8,744 nucleotides of DNA from Chloroflexota bacterium. Lineage in GTDB: Bacteria; Chloroflexota; UBA4733. The stretch is taken from positions 1 to 8,744 of the forward strand of contig JAICXR010000108.1 of assembly GCA_025980355.1 (NCBI GenBank), read 5' to 3'. Shown here one piece after another: positions 1-6,137 of this stretch. Numbering within the stretch: the first letter of the stretch is position 1; every line of letters begins with the position of its first letter. The translations under genes were made by a program, and so were the position numbers. The notes below the pieces were generated by a model. It saw only the letters and a program-made list of their open reading frames with translations. It had not been told where the DNA came from and searched no databases.

Positions 1-369
1 CTCTGGGGGCTGGTCCTGAACACGCTCGAACTGCTACAAGGCGGCCGCATCGTGACCGCCACCGTGACGCGCCCGATGTTCGATCAGGTCGGGCTGGGCG
101 AAGAGGGGACGGAGGGCCTGGTCGAGGCGATCCGCAACATCGAAGGCGTGGACGTGGCCATCCTCTTCCGCGAGGAGCCACAGGGTGACATAAAGATCAG
201 CTTGCGTACGACAGAGACGATCGATGCCACCGTCATCGCCGTCGCCAACGGCGGCGGCGGCCATGCCCGCGCCGCCGGTTGCACGGTGCCAGGGCCGCTG
301 GAGGCGGCCCGCCGACGAATCATCGACCAGACGGTGCAACTATTGGAAATGGGCACGCTGGGCGTGTGA
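1..369 (+). CDS. DHH/DHHA1 family phosphoesterase (NrnA-like nanoRNase/pAp phosphatase), 3' part only
   Basis: The reading frame is open from base 1 to a TGA at 367-369, giving 122 residues; the N-terminal DHH catalytic domain lies outside the window. The visible part is the DHHA1 substrate-binding domain. Its signature is the glycine-rich GGGGHARAAG at about residues 84-93, which in NrnA-type enzymes forms the phosphate/nucleotide-binding loop. Family members degrade 2-5 nt RNA oligonucleotides and dephosphorylate 3'-phosphoadenosine 5'-phosphate in the cytoplasm. The gene ends 7 bases before truB on the same strand. The order rbfA-DHH phosphoesterase-truB is common in bacteria and supports both the assignment and co-transcription. 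Choosing NrnA over another DHHA1 protein rests on context plus the C-terminal motif, because the DHH motifs cannot be checked here. Confidence 0.88.
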   Translation, partial: LWGLVLNTLELLQGGRIVTATVTRPMFDQVGLGEEGTEGLVEAIRNIEGVDVAILFREEPQGDIKISLRTTETIDATVIAVANGGGGHARAAGCTVPGPLEAARRRIIDQTVQLLEMGTLGV

Positions 370-376
370 GCCGGTC

Positions 377-1264
377 GTGACCAGCAACGGCCTCCTCGTG
401 CTCGACAAACCGCTCGGCATGAGCTCCCGGCAGGCGCTCGACCGCGTCCGCCGGCGCTATCGCACGCGCAAAGCCGGCTTTGCCGGCACCCTTGATCCCC
501 TCGCCAGCGGCGTCCTGGTCTGCGCGCTTGGCGTCGCCACCCGCCTGTTGACGTACCTGGAGGGGGACGCCAAACGCTACCGGGCGATCGTCGAGCTGGG
601 GCGGGAAACGGACACCGACGACGCCGAAGGGCGGACGGTCGCTCAGGGCGACTGGCACGCGGTCGGTCGAGCCCAGGTGGATGCGGCTCTGGTGGCCTTT
701 CGCGGCCCGTTACGGCAGCGTCCGCCCGCCTATTCCGCCATATCGATCGGCGGCCAGCGCCTCTACGCCCTGGCCCGCCGCGGCGAAGCGGTCGTGGCGC
801 CCGAGCGCGAGGTCACCATCTATGCCCTCGACCTCACTGATTGGCGCCCGCCCAAATTCGTCCTCGACGTGCGGTGCTCCAAGGGCACCTATATCCGGGC
901 GCTGGCGCGCGATCTCGGACGCACGCTCGGCTGTTACGCCTATTTGGCAGGGCTGCGTCGCACCGCATCCGGCGCCTTCACCCTGGACCAGGCGACCACG
1001 CTGGAGCAATTGGAGGCTGCCGGCGACGACCGGCTGGCGACGTACCTCCTGCCGCCACGGGCGGCCGTCGCCCACCTGCCCGCCGTCGCGCTGGAATCGG
1101 ACGAGGTCGATCGCGTTCGCTCCGGCCAACGCCTTCGGCGGAGCGAAGCGGGCGACGGCCCGGTGGCGCTCGTGGATTGCGACGGCATCGTGGTCGGCGT
1201 CGGGCGCTCGGTTGCCGGCACGATCCAGCCGGAAAAAGTGCTGCCGCCGCCGGACCAGGCATGA
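377..1264 (+). CDS. truB: tRNA pseudouridine(55) synthase TruB
   Basis: Converts U55 in the T-loop of tRNAs to pseudouridine. The product is 295 residues, normal for bacterial TruB. Landmarks: LDKPLGMSS at 9-17 (motif I region), the catalytic motif GTLDPLASGVL at 37-47 with nucleophile D40, YSAISIGGQRLY at 119-130, and CSKGTYIRALARDLG at 167-181. A short C-terminal PUA-like tail follows from about 235. The start is the GTG at 377, 7 bases after the upstream stop, which puts LLVLDKP at the usual distance from the N-terminus; the frame is open further upstream but overlaps the phosphoesterase gene. There is no strong Shine-Dalgarno, so translational coupling to the upstream gene is likely. Two oddities are visible: the His usually found before the catalytic Asp (GHxGTLD) is Phe35, and the Lys common in YSAxK is Ser123. 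The gene converges on udh 13 bases downstream; ribF and rpsO, frequent truB neighbours, are absent. Confidence 0.95.
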   Translation: MTSNGLLVLDKPLGMSSRQALDRVRRRYRTRKAGFAGTLDPLASGVLVCALGVATRLLTYLEGDAKRYRAIVELGRETDTDDAEGRTVAQGDWHAVGRAQVDAALVAFRGPLRQRPPAYSAISIGGQRLYALARRGEAVVAPEREVTIYALDLTDWRPPKFVLDVRCSKGTYIRALARDLGRTLGCYAYLAGLRRTASGAFTLDQATTLEQLEAAGDDRLATYLLPPRAAVAHLPAVALESDEVDRVRSGQRLRRSEAGDGPVALVDCDGIVVGVGRSVAGTIQPEKVLPPPDQA

Positions 1265-1277
1265 TCGGACGGCGCGC

Positions 1278-2009
1278 TCATGCCGGGGCGGCCGTCGCCT
1301 CGACCTCCGCCGCATAGGTCTCGCCGTCGTCCTCCGGCGCGTAGCCGAGCAGTTCGCGGGCGTTGGTAATGTCCCATTGCCGGCGGGTGTTGCCGGAGAT
1401 GCCGTAGAAAATGCCGAACGGGACCGCCGCTTCGACGCTCCTCCAGACCAACTGCGTCATGTCGCGCGGCGAAATCCAGGTGCCGAGTGCCCGCCGGTTC
1501 GCCGGCTTGGGTGTCGCCGAACCGATGCGCAGGCAGATGACGGCGAGGCCATGCCGATCGTGGTAGTAGCGACCCAACGCCTCGCCATAGGCCTTGCTGG
1601 CGCCGTAGAAACTGTCGGGGCGCACCGGCAAGTCCGGCCAGACCAGGCTGCCCTGGCGCTCGTACATGCCGGTGACGTGGTTGGTGCTGGCGAACACCAC
1701 CCGCGGCACGCCCGCCAGCCGCGCCGCCTCGTAGATGTAATAGGTCCCGACGATGTTGGCGTGCAGCACGGCCTCGAAACCGGCCTGGGTGCTCGGATTG
1801 CCGGCCAGATGGACAATCGCGTCGACGCCCTCCGTCGCCCGACGCACGCCGTCGAAATCCCCCAGATCCGTGACTACCGCCTCGTCGTCCGGTCCGACCG
1901 GCAGGACCGTCCGGTGGTACATCAGGCGCAGCCGGTAGCGCCCGGCCAGGTCGGCGTGCAAGCCCCGGCCAATCCGACCGGCCGCACCGGTGATGAGTAC
2001 CTTCTTCAT
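1278..2009 (-). CDS. NAD(P)-dependent SDR epimerase/dehydratase family protein, probable uronate dehydrogenase
   Basis: A 243-residue extended-type short-chain dehydrogenase. The N-terminal Rossmann motif GAAGRIG (8-14) binds NAD(P); D62-H67 (DAIVHL) is the typical second strand; the catalytic set is S108 in FASTNH, Y135 and K139 (YGASK). The run PVRPDSFYGASKAYGE and the later RIGSATPKP and GTWIS...D segments resemble bacterial uronate dehydrogenases such as Agrobacterium Udh, which oxidise glucuronate or galacturonate to the aldarolactone. The protein is about 20 residues shorter than that enzyme at the C-terminus. The ATG at 2007-2009 has a GGGGAG Shine-Dalgarno 9 bases upstream on the minus strand. 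It is a single gene: convergent with truB and divergent from the histidine kinase, sharing a 151-base spacer with direct repeats. A related NAD-dependent sugar epimerase remains possible; the SDR family itself is certain. Confidence 0.85.
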   Translation of the reverse strand: MKKVLITGAAGRIGRGLHADLAGRYRLRLMYHRTVLPVGPDDEAVVTDLGDFDGVRRATEGVDAIVHLAGNPSTQAGFEAVLHANIVGTYYIYEAARLAGVPRVVFASTNHVTGMYERQGSLVWPDLPVRPDSFYGASKAYGEALGRYYHDRHGLAVICLRIGSATPKPANRRALGTWISPRDMTQLVWRSVEAAVPFGIFYGISGNTRRQWDITNARELLGYAPEDDGETYAAEVEATAAPA

Positions 2010-2045
2010 CCACTACGTCTCCCCAAAACATCGCCCCGGAGGTGC

Positions 2046-2080
2046 CGTACCGGAGCGTACCGGGACGACCGCACGTACCG
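2046..2080. promoter_or_regulatory. Triple CGTACCG direct repeat, candidate operator between udh and the kinase gene
   Basis: The heptamer CGTACCG occurs at 2046-2052, 2056-2062 and 2074-2080, in the same orientation, inside the spacer between two divergent genes. The first two copies share a further G (CGTACCGG) and start 10 bases apart, about one helical turn; the third starts 18 bases after the second. Three exact copies within 35 bases looks non-random, but the significance was not computed. The block lies 37-71 bases upstream of the udh start codon and about 80-115 upstream of the kinase start, a position suited to a regulator of either gene. No adjacent transcription factor gene identifies a ligand. 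Confidence 0.4.
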
Positions 2081-2114
2081 CAACTCAACCGGCGAGCAGG
2101 GTCGGCCCGCCGTG

Positions 2115-2123
2115 TGCAAGAAT
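2115..2123 (+). promoter_or_regulatory. Possible extended -10 element for the histidine kinase gene
   Basis: TGCAAGAAT at 2115-2123 matches an extended -10 pattern (TGn followed by a hexamer with 4 of 6 TATAAT positions). It would start transcription about 30 bases before the GTG start at 2161. No recognisable -35 hexamer lies 16-18 bases upstream, so activator dependence or a chance match are both possible. The CGTACCG repeats would sit at roughly -50 to -85 of such a start. Confidence 0.22.
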
Positions 2124-2160
2124 AGGGGCCGGCGACACGGCGTGGGGGATGAGGTGGCAG

Positions 2161-3486
2161 GTGACGCTCAAGGATTCGTCGTCGGTCAATGCACCATTCC
2201 TTGCCTTGATGCACGTGCTGCTGCAGCCACTCGGCTACCAGGACCTCGCGCAGGCGGTGGTCAATGCACTGCCGGGGGCATTTGCGCCGGACACCGCCGT
2301 GCTGGGCGCGCTGGTGCTCACCCTCAGCCCGGAGGCGCACAGTATCGAGGCCTTCGCCTTTACCGAGGGCCCGAACCAGGCGGCCATCGCCCGTGGCATG
2401 GCCGGGCGGCCGCTGCACCAGCTCGGTGGCGACTACCGGCGCGAGTCGAACGTCATCGAGCGGGTCGTCATGCAGCGACGCGCCATCGGCGCGCCACACC
2501 TTGATGATTTCCTGTCCGGGTACATCGCCTCCCCCCTGCTGCGGCGTTTTGAAGAGATCATCGGCTGGCGCGGTGGGATGGCGATCCCACTGTCGGCGCA
2601 GCAACGGAGCGCCGGCGTGTTGCTCTTCGCCCTCGGCAAAGAGGTGACCGCGCTGACGGACGAAGAAGGGACCCGCATGACGAACGTCGCCCACGTCGTC
2701 GGTCTCGCCCTGGAGCAGGCGCGTCTCTACGAGGAGGAACGCCGCGCTCGGCGCGCCCTGGAGCAGGCACAGGAACAGGGGCAGACGTTTCTGCGCATCG
2801 TGGCGCACGATCTCAAGACGCCGCTCACCAATATCCTGGGCTACGCCCAGCTCGCCCAGCGTCTTCGTCGTCGGGAAATGGCCCCGGTGGCCGGTACGCC
2901 GAATGATGCCGGCGATCGCGTCCATGCAGCCTGCGACAAAATCGTCGAAAACTGCCGGCGCCTGCAACGCCTGGTCGACGACCTCCAGGAGGCTTTCCGC
3001 CTCGGCTCCGGCCGGTTCGAAGTACAGCGCAGGCCCGTCGACCTCGTCGCCCTGGCGCGCGTGGCCGTCGACGAGCAGCGAGCGGCCGCTCCCAATCACA
3101 CCATCACGCTGTCCGCCCCCGCTCAGCCCGTCGTCGGCCAGTGGGACGGCGAACGGGTGCAGCAGTTGGTGGCCAACCTCGTCTCCAACGCCGTCAAGTA
3201 CAGTCCGTCCGGTGGGCCGATCACCGTCACCGTGCAGCGGCGCGGCGAGTCGGCGCAGCTCTCCGTCACCGACACGGGCCTGGGTATCGCCAAGGACGAC
3301 CTACCGGCGCTGTTCCAACCCTATTCCCGCCGTCATCAGCAGCTGGCGATCAAAGGGACCGGCCTGGGCCTCTACATCGCCAAGGGCATCGCCGAGGCCC
3401 ACGGGGGTCGGATCCGGGCCGACAGTCCGGGCGAAGGCGCCGGGGCGACGTTCACGGTCACGCTGCCGCTGCAGCCGGCCGGTTGA
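2161..3486 (+). CDS. Soluble GAF-like sensor histidine kinase (HisKA-HATPase_c), no adjacent response regulator
   Basis: A 441-residue histidine kinase without signal peptide or membrane segments, so cytoplasmic. Residues about 10-190 look like a diverged GAF sensor domain: AIPL near 141-144, LLFALGK near 154-160, and the typical closing helix ending in ALEQARLYEE. A charged, probably coiled-coil linker (188-208) leads to the HisKA domain, with phospho-acceptor H216 in IVAHDLKTPLTN. The HATPase_c domain has an N box at 334-348 (N339, N343), a G1 box DTGLGI at 371-376, and a G2 box KGTGLGLYIAKG at 398-409, so all ATP-binding boxes are intact. The GTG at 2161 is preferred because GAGG at 2151-2154 lies 6 bases upstream. 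An in-frame ATG at 2149 has only a G-run abutting it, and the ATG at 1990 would overlap udh. No response regulator is in the window. The gene ends 6 bases from the convergent glycosyltransferase. The signal is unknown. Confidence 0.92.
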   Translation: MTLKDSSSVNAPFLALMHVLLQPLGYQDLAQAVVNALPGAFAPDTAVLGALVLTLSPEAHSIEAFAFTEGPNQAAIARGMAGRPLHQLGGDYRRESNVIERVVMQRRAIGAPHLDDFLSGYIASPLLRRFEEIIGWRGGMAIPLSAQQRSAGVLLFALGKEVTALTDEEGTRMTNVAHVVGLALEQARLYEEERRARRALEQAQEQGQTFLRIVAHDLKTPLTNILGYAQLAQRLRRREMAPVAGTPNDAGDRVHAACDKIVENCRRLQRLVDDLQEAFRLGSGRFEVQRRPVDLVALARVAVDEQRAAAPNHTITLSAPAQPVVGQWDGERVQQLVANLVSNAVKYSPSGGPITVTVQRRGESAQLSVTDTGLGIAKDDLPALFQPYSRRHQQLAIKGTGLGLYIAKGIAEAHGGRIRADSPGEGAGATFTVTLPLQPAG

Positions 3487-3504
3487 CGGGCGCTACCCCG
3501 CCCG
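3487..3504. terminator. Small hairpin between two convergent genes (weak terminator candidate)
   Basis: CGGGCG at 3487-3492 and CGCCCG at 3499-3504 form a perfect 6-bp GC stem with a 6-base loop. It starts directly after the kinase stop codon and runs into the last codons of the convergent glycosyltransferase. As a palindrome it could act in either direction. Neither side has a T tract, so it is not a canonical intrinsic terminator and in such GC-rich DNA may be chance. Confidence 0.3.
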
Positions 3505-4611
3505 ATGCTCCGTCAGCAACCGGGCCAGCGCTGCCAACAGCTTCTCCTTGAAGGCGGACGTGTCGAATTGCAGGGCGTGGGCCCGGATGGCGACCGGATC
3601 GAACGGGGTCCGCTCCGCCCGCTCCATCGCCGCGGCCAGGGCCCCGACGGATTGCTCGTGGAAATAGATACCGGTTTCCCCGTCGAGCACCGTCTCCAGG
3701 GCGCCTCCCCGCCCCAGGGCGATGACCGGGCGGCCGGCGGCCTGGGCCTCCACCGGGGCGATCCCATAATCCTCCTCGCCCGGCCAGAGCAGAGCGCGGC
3801 ACCCCGCGAACAGTGTGCGCAACGCCGGCCGCTCCACGTGGCCGGTGAATTCCACGGTCGGCCCGGCCATGGCTTTCAGGCGCGCCGTCTCCGGCCCCGC
3901 GCCGGTCACCACCAGCCGCCGCTGCGAGGCATTGCAGGCAGCAATCGCCAGGTCGATCCGCTTGTAGGGCTGGTGACGGCCGGCCACCAGGTAGTAGTCG
4001 CCCGGGCCGGTCCCGAACGGCATGCCGACGGCGTCGACCGGCGAATGCAGCACCTCGGCCTCCCGCCGGTAAAACTTCCGAATGCGCCGGGCGGCGTTGA
4101 CCGAACCGGCCAGGAAGTAGTCGACGCGCTGCGCCGCGGCGTAGTCCCAGACGCGCAGCGGCACCGCCAGTGCCGAGAGCGCGGCCTCCAGCGGCCGTCC
4201 GACGCGCTCGTTATCCAGATACTCCTGGTACATCCAGAGGTATCGGAAGGGCGTGTTGCAGTAGCAGACGTGGCAGGTGGCCGGCCGGGTGAGGACGCCT
4301 TTGGCGAAGGTCGTCGTACTGCTCAGCACGAGATCGTAGCCCCGCAGGTCAAACCGTTCGAACGCGATCGGAAAGAAGGGCAGCAGCTTGTAGGAGATGC
4401 TGCGCTTGGGGGAGATGCGCTGCATGAAGCTGGTGCGGATATCCATAGCCCGAAAGGAGTCCGGCATCGCCGCGCGGTCGTAGACGCTGACGTAGACGGG
4501 TGCCGTCGGGAAGAGCTCGTGGAAGACCTCCAGGACCTGCTCCGCCCCGCCCATCTGGTTGAGATAGTCGTGGACGAGCGCCACCCGCAGTCCCGCCGGC
4601 AGGACCGTCAC
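3493..4611 (-). CDS. Family 4 (GT4) glycosyltransferase
   Basis: A 372-residue GT-B fold retaining glycosyltransferase that should move a sugar from an NDP-sugar to a lipid-linked or saccharide acceptor at the cytoplasmic membrane face. The N-terminal Rossmann domain opens with RVALVHDYLNQMGGAEQVLE (9-28), whose GGAE loop is typical of GT4 enzymes. The C-terminal donor domain starts near 205 (YYLVAGRHQPYKRID) and carries the EX7E motif, E280 to E288, in GEEDYGIAPVEAQAAGRPVIA. There is no transmembrane segment. The chosen start is the GTG at 4609-4611, which overlaps the stop of the RNA methyltransferase as GTGA. The frame is open further upstream, but that extension runs antiparallel to nothing conserved and lies wholly inside the methyltransferase gene. 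The overlap and the lack of a good Shine-Dalgarno imply translational coupling. It is last in the rpmI-rplT-methyltransferase cluster. Donor and acceptor cannot be predicted. Confidence 0.92.
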   Translation of the reverse strand: MTVLPAGLRVALVHDYLNQMGGAEQVLEVFHELFPTAPVYVSVYDRAAMPDSFRAMDIRTSFMQRISPKRSISYKLLPFFPIAFERFDLRGYDLVLSSTTTFAKGVLTRPATCHVCYCNTPFRYLWMYQEYLDNERVGRPLEAALSALAVPLRVWDYAAAQRVDYFLAGSVNAARRIRKFYRREAEVLHSPVDAVGMPFGTGPGDYYLVAGRHQPYKRIDLAIAACNASQRRLVVTGAGPETARLKAMAGPTVEFTGHVERPALRTLFAGCRALLWPGEEDYGIAPVEAQAAGRPVIALGRGGALETVLDGETGIYFHEQSVGALAAAMERAERTPFDPVAIRAHALQFDTSAFKEKLLAALARLLTEHRAG

Positions 4612-5444
4612 GGCGTGGCGGGCCGAAGCGTGCGTTGGCGCACGGCTTCGAAGAGCAGGACGCCGGTCGCCATCGCGACGTTCAGCGAATCGCCGCCGCC
4701 CGGCATGGGGATGCGCACGCGATGCGTCACGGCCCGTTTGGCGGCCGCGGTGGCGCCGCGCGCCTCCCCACCGACCACCAGGGCGAGCGGGCGCGACCAA
4801 TCGAATTCCCAGTAGGGCTGGCCGGCGTGCGCCTCGGCGAGGACCACCGGCGCGCCCGCCGGGAACGCAGTCTCACTGGTATCCCAACGGAACCCGGCGT
4901 CGATCGCCAGCCAGAAATGGGCGCCGGCCGCCGCGCGCACCACCTTCGGTCCGAACAGGTCGACGCCGCCGCTCACCAGGACCCGGCGGACGCCGGCCGA
5001 CCGCGCCGTCCGTAATACGGCACCGGCGTTGCCCGGGTCAGCCACGTCGTCGAGCACGAGCGCCAGGTCGTGCAAGGCGCCCGGACGCGCCGAGGGACGC
5101 CGCGAGAGCGGGCGGGCGGACGCCGCGCCTCCGGGCGGGGGGAGCGGGACCGCCAGCACGATGCCCTGGCTATGCTGCACGGCGCTGACCGATTCTATGA
5201 CGTGAGGGCTGGCCGTTTCCATCCAATCGCTCAACGGCTCCAGGTCGGCCAGCAGAGCGCGGCCGCGCTCCGTCTCGCCAAGCGCCTCGTCGTAGAGCAC
5301 CAGCGCCGGGCGGACACCGGCGTCGACCACGTCTTCCGCCAGACGGACGCCCTCGATCAGATAGAGTCCTTCGCGGAGGCGGTTCCGACGGTCCGCCAGC
5401 GCGCGCAGCAGCCGGACGCGGGAGTTGCTGGTGCTGGAAATCAT
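4608..5444 (-). CDS. TrmH/SpoU-family RNA 2'-O-methyltransferase
   Basis: A 278-residue SPOUT-class methyltransferase that uses S-adenosylmethionine to methylate a ribose 2'-OH, probably in 23S rRNA. Residues 1-100 match the RNA-binding SpoU substrate-binding domain (EGLYLIEGVRLAEDVV at 25-40; SAVQHSQGIVLAV at 87-99). A proline/arginine-rich linker follows at 101-124. The knotted catalytic domain has all three motifs: LDDVADPGNAGAVLRTA (131-147, N139 and R145), ALVVGGEARG (221-230), and IPMPGGGDSLNVAMATG (245-261, N255 before the C-terminal helix). The ATG at 5442-5444 is 6 bases after the rplT stop with no clear Shine-Dalgarno, so it is probably translated by coupling. A methyltransferase of this type directly after rplT is a recurrent bacterial arrangement. 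The specific site (RlmB-like G2251 or another) cannot be told from sequence alone. Confidence 0.94.
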   Translation of the reverse strand: MISSTSNSRVRLLRALADRRNRLREGLYLIEGVRLAEDVVDAGVRPALVLYDEALGETERGRALLADLEPLSDWMETASPHVIESVSAVQHSQGIVLAVPLPPPGGAASARPLSRRPSARPGALHDLALVLDDVADPGNAGAVLRTARSAGVRRVLVSGGVDLFGPKVVRAAAGAHFWLAIDAGFRWDTSETAFPAGAPVVLAEAHAGQPYWEFDWSRPLALVVGGEARGATAAAKRAVTHRVRIPMPGGGDSLNVAMATGVLLFEAVRQRTLRPATP

Positions 5445-5450
5445 GCGGCG

Positions 5451-5804
5451 TTACAGCGCCGCGCGGGCCCGTTCCAGCACGGCGGCGAAGGCGCTCGGTT
5501 CGCGGACGGCCATATCGGCAAGCACCTTACGATCCAGCTCGATCTGCGCGGCGTTGAGGCCGGCAATCAGCCGGTTGTAGGAAAAGTCGTGCAGGCGGCA
5601 GGCGGCATTGATCCGCGCGATCCAGAGCGACCGCATCTCGCGCTTGCGCTTCCGTCGGTCATCATAGGCGTAGGAGAGCGCCTTCAGGACCGATTCGTTC
5701 GCCAGCCGGAACAGTCGGTTGCGGACACCTACATGGCCTGAGGCCAGTTCCAGTACTTTCTTATGGCGCTTATGCGCCGGAACGCTGCGTTTTGATCGAG
5801 GCAT
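5451..5804 (-). CDS. rplT: 50S ribosomal protein L20
   Basis: 117 residues, the normal length of bacterial L20, which binds 23S rRNA early and is needed to start 50S assembly. The conserved pattern is complete: a basic N-terminal extension with AHKRHKKVLELASGH (10-24), then YAYDDRRKRKREMRSLWIAR (45-64) and INAACR (65-70), and the C-terminal FSYNRLIAGLNAAQIELDRK segment followed by VLADMAV (residues 74-100). The start ATG is at 5802-5804. AGGAAGGG (5814-5821 on the minus strand) lies 9 bases upstream. It is downstream of rpmI by 23 bases and 6 bases upstream of the methyltransferase gene. In many bacteria L20 represses its own operon by binding a leader RNA; I see no such structure here. Confidence 0.98.
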   Translation of the reverse strand: MPRSKRSVPAHKRHKKVLELASGHVGVRNRLFRLANESVLKALSYAYDDRRKRKREMRSLWIARINAACRLHDFSYNRLIAGLNAAQIELDRKVLADMAVREPSAFAAVLERARAAL

Positions 5805-5827
5805 GGCGGTAAACCCTTCCTGGTGCG

Positions 5828-6022
5828 CTACGCGTAGGGCAACGCGTCGCGCAGATGGCCGACTTCATTCTTCGGCGCGACCTGCATTTTCCCCAGCATG
5901 CGCAGGTTCTGCTCGCTCTTGCGACGGCGATGGTTCTGCCAGGATTTGCGGTAGCGGAACTGGCCAGTGCCCGTCACGGAAAAGCGCTTGGCGCTGCCCT
6001 TGTGGGTCTTCATCTTCGGCAT
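5828..6022 (-). CDS. rpmI: 50S ribosomal protein L35
   Basis: 64 residues, the standard size of L35, a small basic protein of the large subunit. The protein opens with the family signature MPKMKTHKGSAKRF and carries the expected basic middle (YRKSWQNHRRRKSEQNLR, residues 24-41) followed by GKMQVAPKNE. The start ATG is at 6020-6022 with AAGGGGA (6032-6038, minus strand) 9 bases upstream. It normally follows infC and precedes rplT; here rplT follows 23 bases later, but the upstream neighbour is a sulfatase gene instead of infC. It is probably the first gene of its transcript, because a promoter-like sequence lies in the 115-base gap upstream. Confidence 0.98.
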   Translation of the reverse strand: MPKMKTHKGSAKRFSVTGTGQFRYRKSWQNHRRRKSEQNLRMLGKMQVAPKNEVGHLRDALPYA

Positions 6023-6085
6023 CGTTGTCTGTCCCCTTCACCTGGCCCCGCCAGCCCGAGCCTCGCCGCCGCGCGACAGCCGCCA

Positions 6086-6116
6086 AGTATACCACCGGCG
6101 GGCGGAGCATCGTCTA
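6086..6116 (-). promoter_or_regulatory. Candidate promoter for the rpmI-rplT cluster
   Basis: Read on the minus strand, TGGTATACT (6094 to 6086) is a strong extended -10 element: TGn followed by TATACT, 5 of 6 against TATAAT. A partial -35, TAGACG (6116 to 6111), matches TTGACA at 4 of 6 positions, with a 19-base spacer. The spacer is long, but an extended -10 tolerates a poor -35. Transcription would begin near 6079, leaving a leader of about 56 bases before the rpmI ATG. A second similar element, TGGTATAGA (6121 to 6113), lies 27 bases further upstream. AT-rich hexamers like these are rare in this GC-rich DNA, which supports a real promoter. Confidence 0.5.
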
Positions 6117-6118
6117 TA

Positions 6119-6136
6119 CCAGCGCCTGCTCGCTGG
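6119..6136 (-). terminator. Hairpin just after the sulfatase stop codon (possible terminator)
   Basis: CCAGCG and CGCTGG form a perfect 6-bp stem around a 6-base loop, starting one base past the sulfatase TAG (6140-6138). There is no T run after it, so it is not a canonical intrinsic terminator, and the downstream arm overlaps the upper of two TGGTATA elements. It may mark the end of the sulfatase transcript or serve as a 3' stabilising structure. Confidence 0.35.
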
Positions 6137-6137
6137 C

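Noticed and set aside
224..376. Upstream extension of truB into the phosphoesterase gene
   Set aside because: The extra residues are a shadow of the DHHA1 domain, and TruB proteins start a few residues before LLVLDKP, matching the GTG at 377.
1990..2160. N-terminal extension of the histidine kinase to the ATG at 1990 or 2149
   Set aside because: The extension from 1990 overlaps the start of udh and has no conserved content. The ATG at 2149 lacks a spaced Shine-Dalgarno, whereas the GTG at 2161 has GAGG 6 bases upstream. The ATG at 2149 is not fully excluded.
681..2504. A 607-residue plus-strand open frame overlapping truB and udh
   Set aside because: It has low-complexity Arg/Ala/Pro-rich composition and no motif, and is a frame shadow of truB and of the opposite strand of udh.
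940..3099. A 719-residue open frame on the minus strand across truB, udh and the kinase
   Set aside because: It is antiparallel to or out of frame with three genes that have clear family motifs, shows no recognisable domain, and is explained by the scarcity of stop codons in GC-rich DNA.
4612..4800. 63-residue N-terminal extension of the glycosyltransferase
   Set aside because: It lies completely within the methyltransferase gene in another frame and is Arg-rich without similarity to GT4 enzymes, whose first strand starts at RVALVHDY, a few residues after the GTG at 4611.
6023..6085. L20-type autoregulatory leader or riboswitch upstream of rpmI
   Set aside because: The leader is only about 56 bases and I could not find a pseudoknot or a paired structure resembling the L20 site.
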